Below, in pieces: positions 1-11,580 of a DNA stretch of 64,000 bases. The DNA is taken from the NCBI GenBank assembly GCA_022885665.1, contig JAGQDJ010000124.1:124001-188000 (forward strand), written 5' to 3'. Made by a program: the position numbers and the translations under genes. Position 1 is the stretch's first letter, and every line of letters begins with the position of its first letter. The notes beneath the pieces were generated by a model. The model saw only the letters and a list, made by a program, of their open reading frames with translations. It searched no databases and was not told where the DNA came from. This stretch comes from Triops longicaudatus (Eukaryota > Arthropoda > Branchiopoda > Notostraca > Triopsidae).

Positions 1-1161
1 CAAAGTTTTTTTTTTTTACATTATTTCATAAACTTATGCGTTCGAAATGGCGACCGACCGGGTCGCACTTTAGGAGTAGATACAGACAGTAACAAATTCG
101 GAGGATTCAAACTCGCATTTGACAGTACAGGAGATACACATGAAAGTCCGTGTCTAACATCGAAGTCTTGTGTTACACCTGAAATGCGCTGGTTACGTAA
201 GAAGAACAGACTTGTGGATCCCGCACCGGCTGAGCCATAGAAAACAGGCGTAGCGCGTGGGTACGAAATACAGGCAGAAACGCTTAAATTTTCCTGAACG
301 TTTTGATGTACCTTCCTTATAGTCCTAACAGTCCCCAGTTAGAATAGCGTATTTTCAGCTCTCTTCAAAATTCCCTTCTTGAAATAAAAATCGCTTGAAA
401 ATTGATCCGAAAAATGAACCTTGTTTAGTTTTCCTAAAATAAAACTAAGACTATAAAAAGGAAAAGGGAAATTTGTACGCACCTAATCGTAGGGCTGATG
501 TGGTGCAACAAATGGTTCTAATCTTATTTAGCAAAAATTTGTTACAGAGAAATTCATTTTCAAATTTTGGGTCGAAATCGGAACGGACTTGTTGATCAAC
601 CCGATACACACATAAAAGAATATCAACACTTAGATTTCGGTTCTTTCTTGGTTGAGTTTTGGCCTACTGAAATTTAAGTTAGAAAAATAGGTCGTAGGCC
701 GTAGCTACTATACGTAAGGTTTACGTCTGAACGGAAAAGCGCTACATGTGCACATGCCTTGTGCGTGTGAAAATGAGAAAGTTGAAAGTCGGATGAGCGC
801 GCGAAGCAGTGCGAATAAATGCAAGTGAATACTGGCCAATTTAATAATACGTCCAATAAATGCAATTTAATGCAAGTGGGTCACTATTACCGTGGTCAGT
901 AAAACGACCTCATCCTTGCATGATTTAAATTTGTTTGGAGAAAATATACATACTAAATAAAGGAGGTAATACAAACGAATAATGCGACAGTTAGAACCGG
1001 CAATAATTTTACATTTTTCATGTACAGAAACACTTTGCTGAAGTCCGGTATTCAGGCTTTTCGAATAGCTCCTGTATGCTTGGAGAGATTAGAAAATACG
1101 GGTAAACGACAATTGTCCTCGTGGTCGAGGGAATATAGACACTGGGTTCCTTCTCATAAGG
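1..1161. other. Intergenic AT-rich DNA, no gene seen
   Basis: No reading frame here shows a recognisable protein, splice-phase continuity or compositional signal of coding. The stretch is AT-rich with poly-A and poly-T tracts, ends at the 8-bp duplication flanking the MITE that starts at 1162, and otherwise gives me nothing to annotate. Confidence 0.6.
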
Positions 1162-1369
1162 CAGTGGTGCCCAAACTACGGCCCGCGGGCCATATCCGGC
1201 CCGCGAAGGTGCCTCAAACGGCCCGTTCATTTATACCGCTCATGTATATCACTGCATAATTTCATTTTTAACGTCGGCATGATTCTGGCGAAACCGGAAC
1301 ATTCAGGCCCGCGAGATTTTATATCATGTCGCGCGCGGCCCTCGGGTGAAAAAAGTTTGGGCACCACTG
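1162..1369. mobile_element. Non-autonomous hAT element (MITE), 208 bp
   Basis: Terminal inverted repeats CAGTGGTGCCCAAACT occur at the left end and, as the reverse complement, at the right end (AGTTTGGGCACCACTG). They bound a GC-rich interior containing several GGCCCG motifs. The element is flanked by a perfect 8-bp direct repeat TCATAAGG at 1154-1161 and 1370-1377. TIRs beginning CAG plus an 8-bp target-site duplication are diagnostic of the hAT superfamily. No transposase is present, so it must have been mobilised in trans. The intact duplication suggests a fairly recent insertion. Confidence 0.93.
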
Positions 1370-2539
1370 TCATAAGGGAATTTATCATATTCTTCCAATA
1401 TTTTCTTTGTTTCCTTTAACCCATGGGGCTTGCGCGTATTGTGGTGTAACAGTCGGCAGCGATACAGAGAAGCACTATACATTTGAGCGTAAAAAGAATC
1501 ATATTTCTTGCTGCAGCTGTCCTATATGAGCTTGTTTCAAAGCCTACCACGAAAAAAATTATTACGATAAAAAATAGCTGGTTGTGTTAATTCTCTAGTA
1601 TTATCAATTGTTAATTTAATACTGAATTACAGCATTTTGTTTAGCTAATTAGAATACGGTTTCGTTTATTGTTAGCACACGATCAATATGTTAGTGTAGA
1701 TCTATAAGCTCAATCATGCAGAATCCTTTAAATCTTATTCAATCGTTTTTATGTTTCGTTTCTATTACGCTTCAGATTAGCTTTCTCGGTGATATTAGAG
1801 GTGGCCAATATGCCGTGTGTTGCTCTATTGGAGGCTAAAATTCTATTGTCTTATTATAATCCACAGAAAAACTATTCCTCTCTTAGAAATCTGCGAATGC
1901 TTTACAACAAATAACACTAGGTTCGCCCTGTGCCAAAATTGTCCCATGATTAGAATACCTCTTCATGTGTGCGTTTACATTTTGAGCGGTGGACTATAGG
2001 GGCGTTCGTGTTGGGCGAACTTTTCACACTTTTCATGTACATTTGCTACATTGAAAACTAAAAACTTGTGTCCTCCAGTATCTATCACTTGTGATTACTT
2101 GCGGTGTGTTAAAACGTTTGTTCCTATTTTTGCCTATTCATAGCTTGTCGATAATTCGTTAAGCTATTTGGTTTGAAGTGTATGATTATGATGCGTGACA
2201 CAGGTGACGAATGGGTGTAGCCTTATACTTAGTCTTGAAAGCCTGGTTACTAAATTGAGAAGTATTTTACCCTGCGGTTTCCGGGATTGTTCAAGTAAAA
2301 ACAGGTATAAATTCCCAAACACCACTTTCCACTGCGGTCTTCTACCATGAAATAAACTTTCAAAAAAGCAAACATGTAAACATATCCGTCCTACTTATTA
2401 ACTGGCACGCTTAATTTTCTCTTGGAACATCTGTGATCTTCGACGACTTATGCAGATAGGTAGGTAACGGATCCTTTATCTTCCGAAGGAGGGCGAGTAT
2501 TCGGCTAGCAAGCAACATGGAAGGATTCATTGAATGTCA
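1370..2539. other. Intergenic AT-rich DNA, nothing recognised
   Basis: Apart from the right-hand copy of the MITE target duplication at 1370-1377, I see no exon, RNA gene or repeat boundary. The frames are short and interrupted. Confidence 0.5.
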
Positions 2540-3228
2540 AGCATAGAGGGGAAGGTGAAAATTACGGCAGACGAATTTTTAGCTCTATTGCGTGTTAGCT
2601 CTAATACCGTCTGCGGGAGATTGTTCTTGTAACCGCTCTGTTTCTGGAAAGTAGGCGTTCATTCCGCTTTGTGGTTGTTTAATTATTTAATTTAAAAAAA
2701 TAATGCTTGACAAACTTTTCGAGAGCCACGGTATCATATTTTTGAGAGTCATATTTTAAGAAAGTGCGTAAGTTAATAACACATTTTTTTCTAAGCGCTT
2801 AGCTGAAGTACCAGGCTTTCTCAAAATTGTGTACATAGTACTAATCATCAACTGTATTTGTAAAAAAAAGTCCAAACTTTCACAAAGTAGTCATGTGCTA
2901 AATTTCGACTAGGCAGCGTGGTGCTATACGCTAACCCGTGTCACTTGCTATTGCAGTGGCGCCAGTGCGTCATACATCAGGCATTTTCGAAGGTTTTTAA
3001 CCCGCCGCGAAGAATGTCGTACAGTTAGCGTTTGGCATATTTATTAGGTCAGTTTTTTTTTGTAACAAAAAGTACTTTACACATCTGCGTTTAGTTGTAA
3101 ATAATTTTAATTGTATTTTTCCGATTTTTTATTCCGTTTTGGGAATTCATTATATCCTCTTTCCCAAGTAGTCGGAGTTTAGACCACATTTTCAAAATGT
3201 CGTTTTTGAAGAGATTTGGAAAAATTTG
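2540..3228. repeat. Dispersed repeat, copy 1 (~690 bp)
   Basis: This stretch aligns by eye along its length, in the same orientation, with 8422-9127. Shared landmarks include the blocks TTTTTAGCTCTATT, TTCCGCTTTGTG, TTTCGACTAGGCAGCGTGG, TTCCGTTTTGGGAATTCATT and TTGAAGAGATTT. Divergence is moderate, with small indels. The frames are not conserved between the copies, so it does not look protein-coding. It is probably an old non-autonomous transposon; the exact ends and superfamily are unclear. Confidence 0.8.
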
Positions 3229-3613
3229 AATAAACAAAATTTGCGACGATTTTTTACATTATTTTACGCAGTTAATGTAGATAGCACATTTGGTTATCTA
3301 CTACAAAGGATTTTTTTCCTTACCTCACTTCTAAGACCTTTTTTTCGAAAAAATAAAAATGGTAGTCGAAACTTAGACCATTTCTTCCACTGTCAATTTA
3401 TTATTCGCTTTCTGTAATTTAATAAAGCCAACCATCGGTACAATTCTTGGAATAAAAATAAACATCGGGATTTTGTAGTGACCGCCGACTTCCGCGATTC
3501 GATCTCCTGGGAGGAGTTAACGTGTAGCCGTCCACCGGTACCGGTACCAGAAATAGTTCTAGTAAAGAAAGACGCTTTAGGATTTTATTCATGTAATCTT
3601 AAATTGTGCCTAC

Positions 3614-4786
3614 CTGAAGCTTTATGCTTTGTATAGGACTTGTTCCCAATGTTTTCGTGTACGATAGATGAACTTTCGTCCGCTGATTGGATTTGAAGAG
3701 GGTTTTCATTGCAGACATAAGTATCGTCAAATATCGAACTTTTTAAGTTTCTGTGAGGAACGAAGCACACGACAAAGACAATTAGCGAGGTGACGCACGT
3801 CCCATACCTTTATTAAAAAAAAGCATTTTGCATAAGTGAGAACAGTTTTCCTAAACATGTACTTTGTTTATTTAATTACTATAGTATTTTACCCTAACGA
3901 GGCAGCAGTTGCTGTCGGACCGATTAGTGATAAACACCCAACCCAACAGGCCCCAAGTGCTGCAGCGAAAAATGTAGCAATAGCTACGTAAGACGCGTCC
4001 CTTTTGTTGATTCCGGCATGTTTCCGCCTCGCTTTCAGTGCAATAATAAAAAGCAACAGAACGAGAAAGGCTGGGTACAGCAACGAAAGCAGGAGAGCAT
4101 CGGAATTGGGGCAGTTTTCCGCGTTGATATTGAGTGAAACGGGCTTATCACCTTTGGCATTCGTACTAGCCAATCCTTGAAAGGATATAATGACCTAACG
4201 GTAACCATCCATAAAAGTTCCGTTTTAAGCACTCCGTCTTATTTGAATACTAGAATTGAATTTATGAGGTTGTTTTGTTACTTGAGATAGGTTAATGAAA
4301 AGGAGCAGTAGGCCCTGGACTAGATTAGGCAGTGGTTGATGATGGTAGAGCAGACTACAGGCTCTAAGCAACAATCCGGAAGTGAGCAAAGAATACCCCA
4401 CTCCAGGTAACATGTGCAATGCTGAACAGGACCCAGCTGTAGGGGGCACGGGGGCCACTACGGCTGTACTTGCCAATAGCAATAATCCTAGCATCACTGC
4501 TTGATCCATGAGCCTTGAAGAAATCCTGTGAAAGATTTGGTGGTTCATTCTGAGCTATCCTGGTATCGCAAATCCTCCCGTTTGATTACGGTTTTTTTTT
4601 TTTCTTTTACCTTTTAACGGGGTTTCCTTTGCACAGCGTATATACTTCGTAAAGTAGTAACGCACTTATGAGAAGAATTCCACACACCAGTAACGGTAAG
4701 GCCCAAGCATCCGTTCGCAGTGTCGCATCGTTTAGTTTGGATTTCATGGTTAATGTGAACGACCAATCCGAGAAGTTAAGCGTCAT
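3614..4786 (-). CDS. GPRC5-like class C G-protein-coupled receptor, short N-terminus (partial at 3' end)
   Basis: A seven-helix receptor in at least four exons with agreeing phases: 4786-4611, 4525-4282, 4194-3893 and 3807-3614, followed by a GTAGGC donor, so the C-terminus continues. Exon 1 has helix TM1 (DAWALPLLVCGILLISALLL). Exon 2 has TM2, the extracellular Cys (TAGSCSALH), TM3 and the start of TM4. Exon 3 finishes TM4 (SQVIISFQGL), then the loop-2 Cys (ENCPNSD), TM5 and TM6. Exon 4 has TM7 (TSLIVFVVCFVPH) and a polar tail. A TGA stop lies directly before ATG 4786 and there is no AG acceptor between it and TM1. The extracellular part is therefore only about 30 residues (with an NFS sequon) and has no Venus-flytrap domain. 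In this respect and in TM4-TM5 it resembles GPRC5 receptors. ATG 4747 is an alternative start. The ligand is unknown and the last exon was not found. Confidence 0.72.
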
Positions 4787-6800
4787 TCAAACTGTCATTC
4801 TTTGAAACTTTTCGAACACGACATCGTGTAACTTGACTATAGAAAGTTGCCCCGTTGGAATAAAACAATCACTTTGTATAAAATGCTCCAGGAATAAGGG
4901 AACTCGATGTGACAGCTTGACCACGTTTATGCAGAAAATCCGTTATGAGTTGAAATTTTACAACTCTGCACTAATCTGGGCTTCTCACGCTAACCACAGT
5001 AAGCCAGTGTCGTTAATGTTTAGGTCAGTCACCTCGCGCTCATCACAGCTTCCTTTTCTAAGCCATCGAGACAGGGATTTCGAAGCAACCATTTGGTTTA
5101 ATTCCGACAATCACTGGAAGCAGGGATAAAGTTTCGTATTATTCGAAGACAACAGGCCAGCTACATATGATCACGCTTCTCTCCACTACTTGATAATATG
5201 AAATAGAAATATAACGTAGTTTGCACGAGGTGAAATGTTGGGCAAGACTGAGAGCTTAGAGATAGGAGTCGTGTAAGTTCTACTTGCTTCTTTGCTAAGA
5301 TCCCGTAAGGCTTGACGGATACGCACCGTCTGCCGTGTAAAAAGCATAGCCTTTGGCGTGGTAAAATTAAGGAATTACGTAGGAAGTATGAAACCGGCTT
5401 TGTCTTCATTGTGTATATGCATTTCCCCTTTTACACAGCAACATATGTGCTGACTCGACAGTTTCAATTTTACAGCTTGTAAATATGCAGGTCAAGCTAA
5501 AGTCTCTCTCTCACGCATAATTTACTTTTCGAGCCAACACATGGATCGATGTTCGTTTCTTTACAACGATCTGATTTAAATTTTGGTCATGATATTTTTT
5601 TTTGTTAACCGAATCTGGTTAACGGCCCCCTAAAAATTTACAATGATTAAAAGGTAGTGAACATTTATGTCCATAAATTCGTCCGTAAGTTACAAATGCT
5701 CGTGATTAATAACTGTAAAACGGTTAAAAAATAACTGTAGCTGTAAAATTGTATTGGAAAATTTATTGTGAAGCAAATCTATAAAATTTATTCATACTCG
5801 TAAACTTAATTCCCAATAGGTTTTCGGGCTTGAAATACAAACTTCACATATCATAAAAAACTTGATATGCTTTCAAACTAGTGAAAGTGTTAGTGTATGC
5901 TTAGTGTTTTTGTTCTCTTAGAGCGGATTGAAAGTAAGGTAGGTGATGTGGTAGTTGTTATGGATGCTTTCAGATTTTTGCTCCTAAGAGCCAGTGCCCT
6001 ATACGGTACGTCATTGACGGCCCTTTCAAGTTTTATTGTATGATTGAAGAGTTGTTCCAATAAGAAATGCACCAATATTATTTTAAAATGATCACAGAAA
6101 GGGCAGGAATATCCTGTCTCTGTTCACAGATAATATCACATGATCCCACAAATGATGCTAATCTATTTAGGCTCTCATAAGAATTTCTCTTGGAATTGCC
6201 CTGATCAGGAAAGTCACCGCTCTAACAATAATGGACGTGACTATTTAATTGTATTACTTTATGAAAATACTTTGCGAACGAAACGGTCAGGGTTGCAAAG
6301 GTGGAAAATCTGTATTAAATATAGGTCGAAAATGAAACATCAATTTGCTTACAGGCAAGTGAAACTACATGTTATTGTTTTGTTGGTTTTGTTTTCAAAT
6401 GGAGTTTTCAAAGACTTGAGAAGCGTTCTGTCGATTTTTTTTTTTGAAGAGACACGGGTTAATTAGCGCAAGATGTAATTAAAACACGTTACAACAAAGA
6501 AACAGCAGATACTCGAGATGCCGGAATAATTAAAGCTTCACTAAATAACTTAAACTTATGCATAGTTTTAAAAGACTTCTATGAGTAATTATTGTTAATT
6601 ACACGTAATTCATAACAGTTATCATACTGACACACTCTTTTTTCAGTGGATCCAGGAGCAGAGTTAACAAATGGAGAGCCCTCGTCTTTAGTTATCGTTT
6701 AATTGAGGCTTTTGCGTCGAAATATTAAATATACGTTCTCCTTCGCCCAACAGTTTGCAGTATATAAGTAACCGCATTTTGAGTGATAATCTTTCGGTCT
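4787..6800. other. Intergenic, nothing recognised
   Basis: Both strands were read for further GPCR exons (an ectodomain on the minus strand) and none were found. Reading frames of 60-108 codons exist but have neither splice-phase partners nor recognisable sequence. The stretch is mostly AT-rich. Confidence 0.5.
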
Positions 6801-6801
6801 G

Positions 6802-7431
6802 CCAGACCTGGGCAAAGTCAAGGAAAATGAAAGTCAATTCAAAGATTTTCTTGAATTCAATTCAAGTCATTTTCGATTCTACGTGGATGAAGTCAATTCA
6901 ATTTATTTTGGGACTTTATCAATTCAAGTCAAGTTAATTCATTTCGAGAATTCATCCCAAATCAGGTCACTTCAATTCATTGCGGGATTTTTCTATTTTT
7001 TTCCGCGGTTCTTTCAAGGGCCGAACACATTAATACCTTCCAGAGCTTGCTACGTGACGAACATGAAAGTTTGTTATCTAGGCGTGTTAATATTTTCTCA
7101 CATGGGCAGCTTAATAAAGCTTATGGGTAGCAGTCCTTCAAAGACGACTTTCACGAGATCCTTCGCAAACCCTACTTGCCTACGATTGTCAAGCAAATAC
7201 TTGGCACGTACAAAGAATTTGGCCAAAATTTTTCCTCCTGTTGAAAATTGCGGCCGGGATTGCTTTGTAAACTCCTGGATGGTTCTTCTTCATATGGTGC
7301 AGTAGGTTACCTGTAGCGGATTTTGACGTGAAGTACGATTTCGAACAAAGCTTATATTTTGCCTGGAAGTTTCCATCAGGATTGGGATTAGGAACTTCAA
7401 AACGTTCATAAATTCCTAGGCTGGACTGCAC
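6802..7431 (-). pseudogene. Decayed hAT-type transposase with BED zinc finger
   Basis: On the minus strand from 7431 an open stretch carries a BED-finger-like signature: LCSKSY, then SATGNLLHHMKKNHPGVY, i.e. one Cys and the paired His of a C-x2-C...H-x4-H finger. The first expected Cys is Tyr, so the finger is broken. Further along the minus strand, other frames give a hAT-like stretch (EGLLPISFIKLP) interrupted by stops. The left boundary resembles a hAT end (CAGACCTGGGCAAAGT at about 6802) and is followed by AATTCAAGTCA-rich degenerate repeats. The right-hand end was not found. This is a dead, internally deleted transposon; frames were not joined here. Confidence 0.6.
6825..6985. repeat. 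Degenerate AATTCAAGTCA-rich repeat
   Basis: The words TCAATTCAAG, AAGTCAATTCAA and their reverse complements recur irregularly over about 160 bases between the presumed hAT end and the transposase remnant. Subterminal arrays of this type are common in hAT elements, where they serve as transposase binding sites. I infer that role from position only. Confidence 0.55.
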
Positions 7432-8421
7432 TGCATGTCATCCGAATGAGTTGTTAGAGTGTCTTACCAAATAAGATTTTATAGTATGCGTTTCTGTTCC
7501 TTTTCTTCACTAAGGAACATTGGCGTCTACTTATTACAACATCTCGGAAGCGACTGACTTCGGTTTTCTCTGACTTCCCTGTCGCTTCACGTTTTGGCAC
7601 TGTCGTTCACTCATAATTTATTCAGGAGTTTAGTCTTCCAACAGACTGTTAAACACATTAGTTTAATTAAGTAAAATATAATAAAAATTATTTAACTAAG
7701 TCTAGTCCAGATGAATTTAGTGGATTATATTCATAAAAAAAACTGATAGTCCACTTTATCTTACTATAGTTGTAATTGCATGAAAAATTTATCTCGGAAA
7801 ATACGTACTTGTTATTTATTTAGAGAAGTTGCCATAAATTATGAAATAATAGCGTAATCGATTAATGCATGTTAAAATACAACCAAATTTGAAAAGCAAA
7901 ACTACTCACACGAAACGTTGCGTGAGCAATCTAATCTGAAATCCATGATGAAGCTTATGAGCTTATGACCAATTAAACTGGGAACTTTTGGGATCATATT
8001 GCAATGAAAGCTAACTATTTAACCAAACTTTTCTCCTAAATAACAGGTATAAATATATACTATTATTGTTACTTTTTTCGATAAAATGGTGTTCGAATTA
8101 AGTTGTGGAAAAATTATTCACTATAAAAGGTCACGCACAGTAGTTACACAATCTGTATGAAACAACGTTAAATGTCATAAAAAGTTTTCTACATTTTAGT
8201 TTTTGGTCCTCTACCAAATCGGCCAATTTAAAAATTAACTGTTGCAAATGGGTGTCACTGTGGGGAAAATTTTGATTTTAGCCCCGGAGGAGGATGAAGA
8301 AATAAACCGCATTGTTGAAAAGTTTTTATAGTTGTTGAGTTATGTAGTCTACAAAAGACTAGTAATAATATCTGTCAATACAGCATATTTACCTAAAAAA
8401 GCTGTTTGACAAGCACGTCTG
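7432..8421. other. Intergenic AT-rich DNA, nothing recognised
   Basis: Strongly AT-rich sequence between the transposase remnant and the second dispersed-repeat copy. There is no open frame of note, and no RNA gene or clean repeat end was seen. Confidence 0.5.
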
Positions 8422-9127
8422 TACTATAGAGAGGGTGTAAACTACAACTGTGCTCCAAACTTCGGCAATTTCATTTTTAGCTCTATTACATATTACTATC
8501 TATCCCGGCTACGGGAAAATGTTTTCATAGCTGCTCTAGCTGTTTTTGGAAAATTGGTTTTAATTCCGCTTTGTGTTTGTTGAATTATTTAATTAAAAAA
8601 TTTAATGGCGGACAGACTTTTCCAAGAGCCACGTATAATTAGCCATTTTTGTAAGAAAGTGCGCAAATTAATGACACTTTCGTTAGTTATGTTCTTAGCT
8701 CAAATAGCAGACTTTCTCAGAATTGTATACATAATACTAAACATTAACTGCATCTGTAAAAATAAGTACAAACTTTCATAAAGTAGTCATGTGGTACATT
8801 TCGACTAGGCAGCGTGGTGCTATAGGCTAACCCGTGCTATGCCACTTGCTACTGCAATTTCGCCAGTGCGTCACACGCCAGGCACTTTCGAAGGATTTCA
8901 ACCCGCAGCGAAGAATGTATTGCAGTAAGCGTTTGACGAATTTGTTAGGGCAGTTTTTTGTAGTAAAATGTACTTGGTACATCTTTGTTTTGTTGTAAAT
9001 ACTTTTAATTATATTTTTCCGTTTTTTTATTCCGTTTTGGGAATTCATTAGTATCGTCTTTCCCAAGTGGTCGTAGTTCGGACCACAATTTCAAAATGTT
9101 GACTTTGAAGAGATTTAGGAAAATTGG
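8422..9127. repeat. Dispersed repeat, copy 2 (~700 bp)
   Basis: Partner of 2540-3228 in the same orientation, about 5.9 kb apart. A 79-codon minus frame at 8827-9066 is open in this copy, but the matching sequence in copy 1 is not open over the same length, which argues against coding. Divergence between copies, with many substitutions and small indels, indicates old insertions or an old segmental duplication. Confidence 0.8.
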
Positions 9128-10702
9128 ACCTCTTCTTATGAAACTAACTGTCTATTTTCAAAAGTGACTTAAACTTTGTTTACAATTTTAGTTAATTCAA
9201 AAAAGATACTTTTCTGTTACACGCCCCATAAACTTTTCTTCGACTCCAAGAACTTTTTAAGTGAAACTTTTGCCTTAATTAGCTTCAGCAAAAGTAGACG
9301 ATTTGTGATGAGTAGAGACGAGTCGTACTACACGTCTTAAATACATGAAACTACTTATAAGTACGGAAATACATACTGTTTATTTAGTGCATTTTGAACA
9401 GTATTGAATCTAAATCAAGGAAGCTGTACAGTTTACATAATGGGGAGATGCAGCCACACGAAACATGCATTTTATGGTGCTTTACTTCACAACTATCTTT
9501 ATATACGAAGTTCACCTTTATTAGTCACACAACTAAATCGAAGATTACAAAAACGATTAACCAATGAACTAGACGTTCTTTTGTGTGGATTCACCGTCCC
9601 TCAACCCCGCCTTCGCGACATTACTTCTCCATTAACACAGGGATGTTCCATTAATGTTTTTGAGAAAACTACGTAAGGAAAAAATATGCGAAGTTCTGGC
9701 ATTCATACTCTGTCTACAGTTGAATGAGTTGCTATTAACAAGAAGAGCAACAATTATTTTGGAACTCCGAAACTACTTTCTTGCCAACGCAACTTGCCTG
9801 AATTATGGCGTTTTCCTTTGACTGCTCCAAACATGTTTTTCTTCCCCGGAATGGCGTCAGCATGGTTATTTGCTGTATTGAGGCTCTCCGAGTAAGAAAA
9901 TCATACTCCGGAGCAGCCAAAGGAAAAAACAAATGGACGAAAAGAGACGTGCTGTGCTATAGTGCCGCCTGACATCCTTACGCAGTCGCTGACATTAGCG
10001 GCCTTACACTGGCTGCAAAATACATTCTTGTGGCTGCTGCAATACAGTGTATGCCCAATTGTATAAGATAGGGGACACCCGAATTTGCGCATATCTCACG
10101 GATACCGTTGATCACATGAAAGCTAAAGAAGTATCTTGCACTCCCACATAACGAGCTCACTGTAAGTCTAGGTCTGTGCAAAATTTCAGATTATTAGCCT
10201 ATATCTTCTACAAACATTTAAGCAGTAGTCATGGGTTTGTAGCTTGGCTACACTGACACATTGCACCAGCCTCGCACTAGCCTGCAGTCGCTTAGCTGCA
10301 TTCATTCTTGTAACGGCTGAATGTAGTATAATACAGGCTAGACCGCAATGCTATAAGGTAGGGAAAACACTAATTTGCATATATATCGGAATGTGTTCAT
10401 TGCGTAAAAGCGAAACAAGTTGTACCAACTCTTTCAAGACTAAAGCTAGCTAAGTACAGAATTTCATAATTTTACATCTTGCAATAAACTCTGTAGCCGT
10501 GAGCAAAATTTTTGATCGCCCCTTATACGTTTGTGGAAAATTCACGAAAAATAAACGGTTGGGCCAAAATTAACAAAATTGTTCAGAGGAACTTTGTAGC
10601 GATTTGCCAGGCGTGTGCAAAGTTTATGTTCGAAATAATTATTATTTTCAAAAATAAAAAATAAGACGTTTCGCCATAAGCCCATTTTATAAGGCTCGGA
10701 AA
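9128..10702. other. Intergenic; possible diverged ~270-bp tandem duplication
   Basis: No gene seen. The part around 9980-10240 resembles 10250-10510: both have a CTGCA-rich start, CATTCTTGTGGCTG versus CATTCTTGTAACGG, TATAAGATAGGGG versus TATAAGGTAGGG, an AATTTGC(G/A)CATAT block and a similar AAATTTC end. This looks like an old tandem duplication, but the alignment is poor and was done by eye. The last 8 bases (CTCGGAAA, 10695-10702) are the target duplication of the adjacent hAT element. Confidence 0.4.
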
Positions 10703-11572
10703 CAGGCCCGTACCGTCGGGGGGGGGCCCAAGAGGGCCCGGCCCCCCCCCCAAACGCGTCTGGCCCCCCCAAGTAAAAAAATGGATATGAAGAAGAATTA
10801 ACGGTTTATTGCAAGATGAAAATGAAATAAGGAATCATATTTATTCATATATACCATATATAATCTAGTAGTAGGCACAATGTATACAGAACAACTGACC
10901 TATGGGGTATTGCATAACAACTTTCTGTCTGCCTCACTGGTAGAGAGCAAGGCGGGATGTAGTGGGTGGGTGGGGTGGGTGAGAGAGAAGGAACAACTTT
11001 CTGTCTGGTGCTTCAACTGCCACATGTGAGGCGAGTTTCAGTACTTTATCTCGTGTTCTAACTCCCTTTCGTACATTTATGACCCATTCTCGTAAAGCCA
11101 ACCTTGTATTGCTCTCGTTTGAAAGTGACATCACTAATAACATCAAATCTGATGACTTTCTTCGACGGTTTAATGAAATGAAAAATCGTCGACTGCAGTT
11201 ATTTTGAGTCACGTTAATATCTTACGCATACAATTTCTTACTTCTGTATGTAATTGTTGTGTTATTTCTATACTACTGCATTCTTCCTTTGTTATAGCAA
11301 ATCTGTCTGACTGTCTGTACTCTCTATGTTCAATTGTCCATCGTGCAAACGTAATAATTGGTTTTTGTCTTTGTTTCGGAAAAATGTGCGAAAATCATTC
11401 CATATAGGCAATAATGCCGCAAAATAATGTCGAGACAAAAGGTCTATTTTGTTTTTCTTGATCATTCGAAATTTGAACATTTCAAAAAGTATTCATTTAT
11501 TACACGAGAATTACTGGCCCCCTTAATAAGAGTCTGGGCCCCCCCTTCAAAAGGTGTCACGGTACGGGGCTG
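10703..11572. mobile_element. hAT element, 870 bp, with perfect target-site duplication
   Basis: The left end reads CAGGCCCGTACCGTCGGGGG. The right end, read on the minus strand, begins CAGCCCCGTACCGTGACACC, so the TIRs match at 13 of the first 14 bases. Both ends are followed inward by G/C-homopolymer-rich segments with GGGGGCCC motifs. Flanking 8-mers CTCGGAAA at 10695-10702 and 11573-11580 are identical. These features fit hAT elements of the AGGCCCGTA type. The interior holds only short frames (for example 10934-11212 minus) in which I cannot identify a transposase, so I treat it as non-autonomous. Confidence 0.92.
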
Positions 11573-11580
11573 CTCGGAAA

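Noticed and set aside
8827..9066. 79-codon minus frame resembling a Lys-rich DNA-binding protein
   Set aside because: Lies inside a dispersed repeat whose other copy does not keep the frame open.
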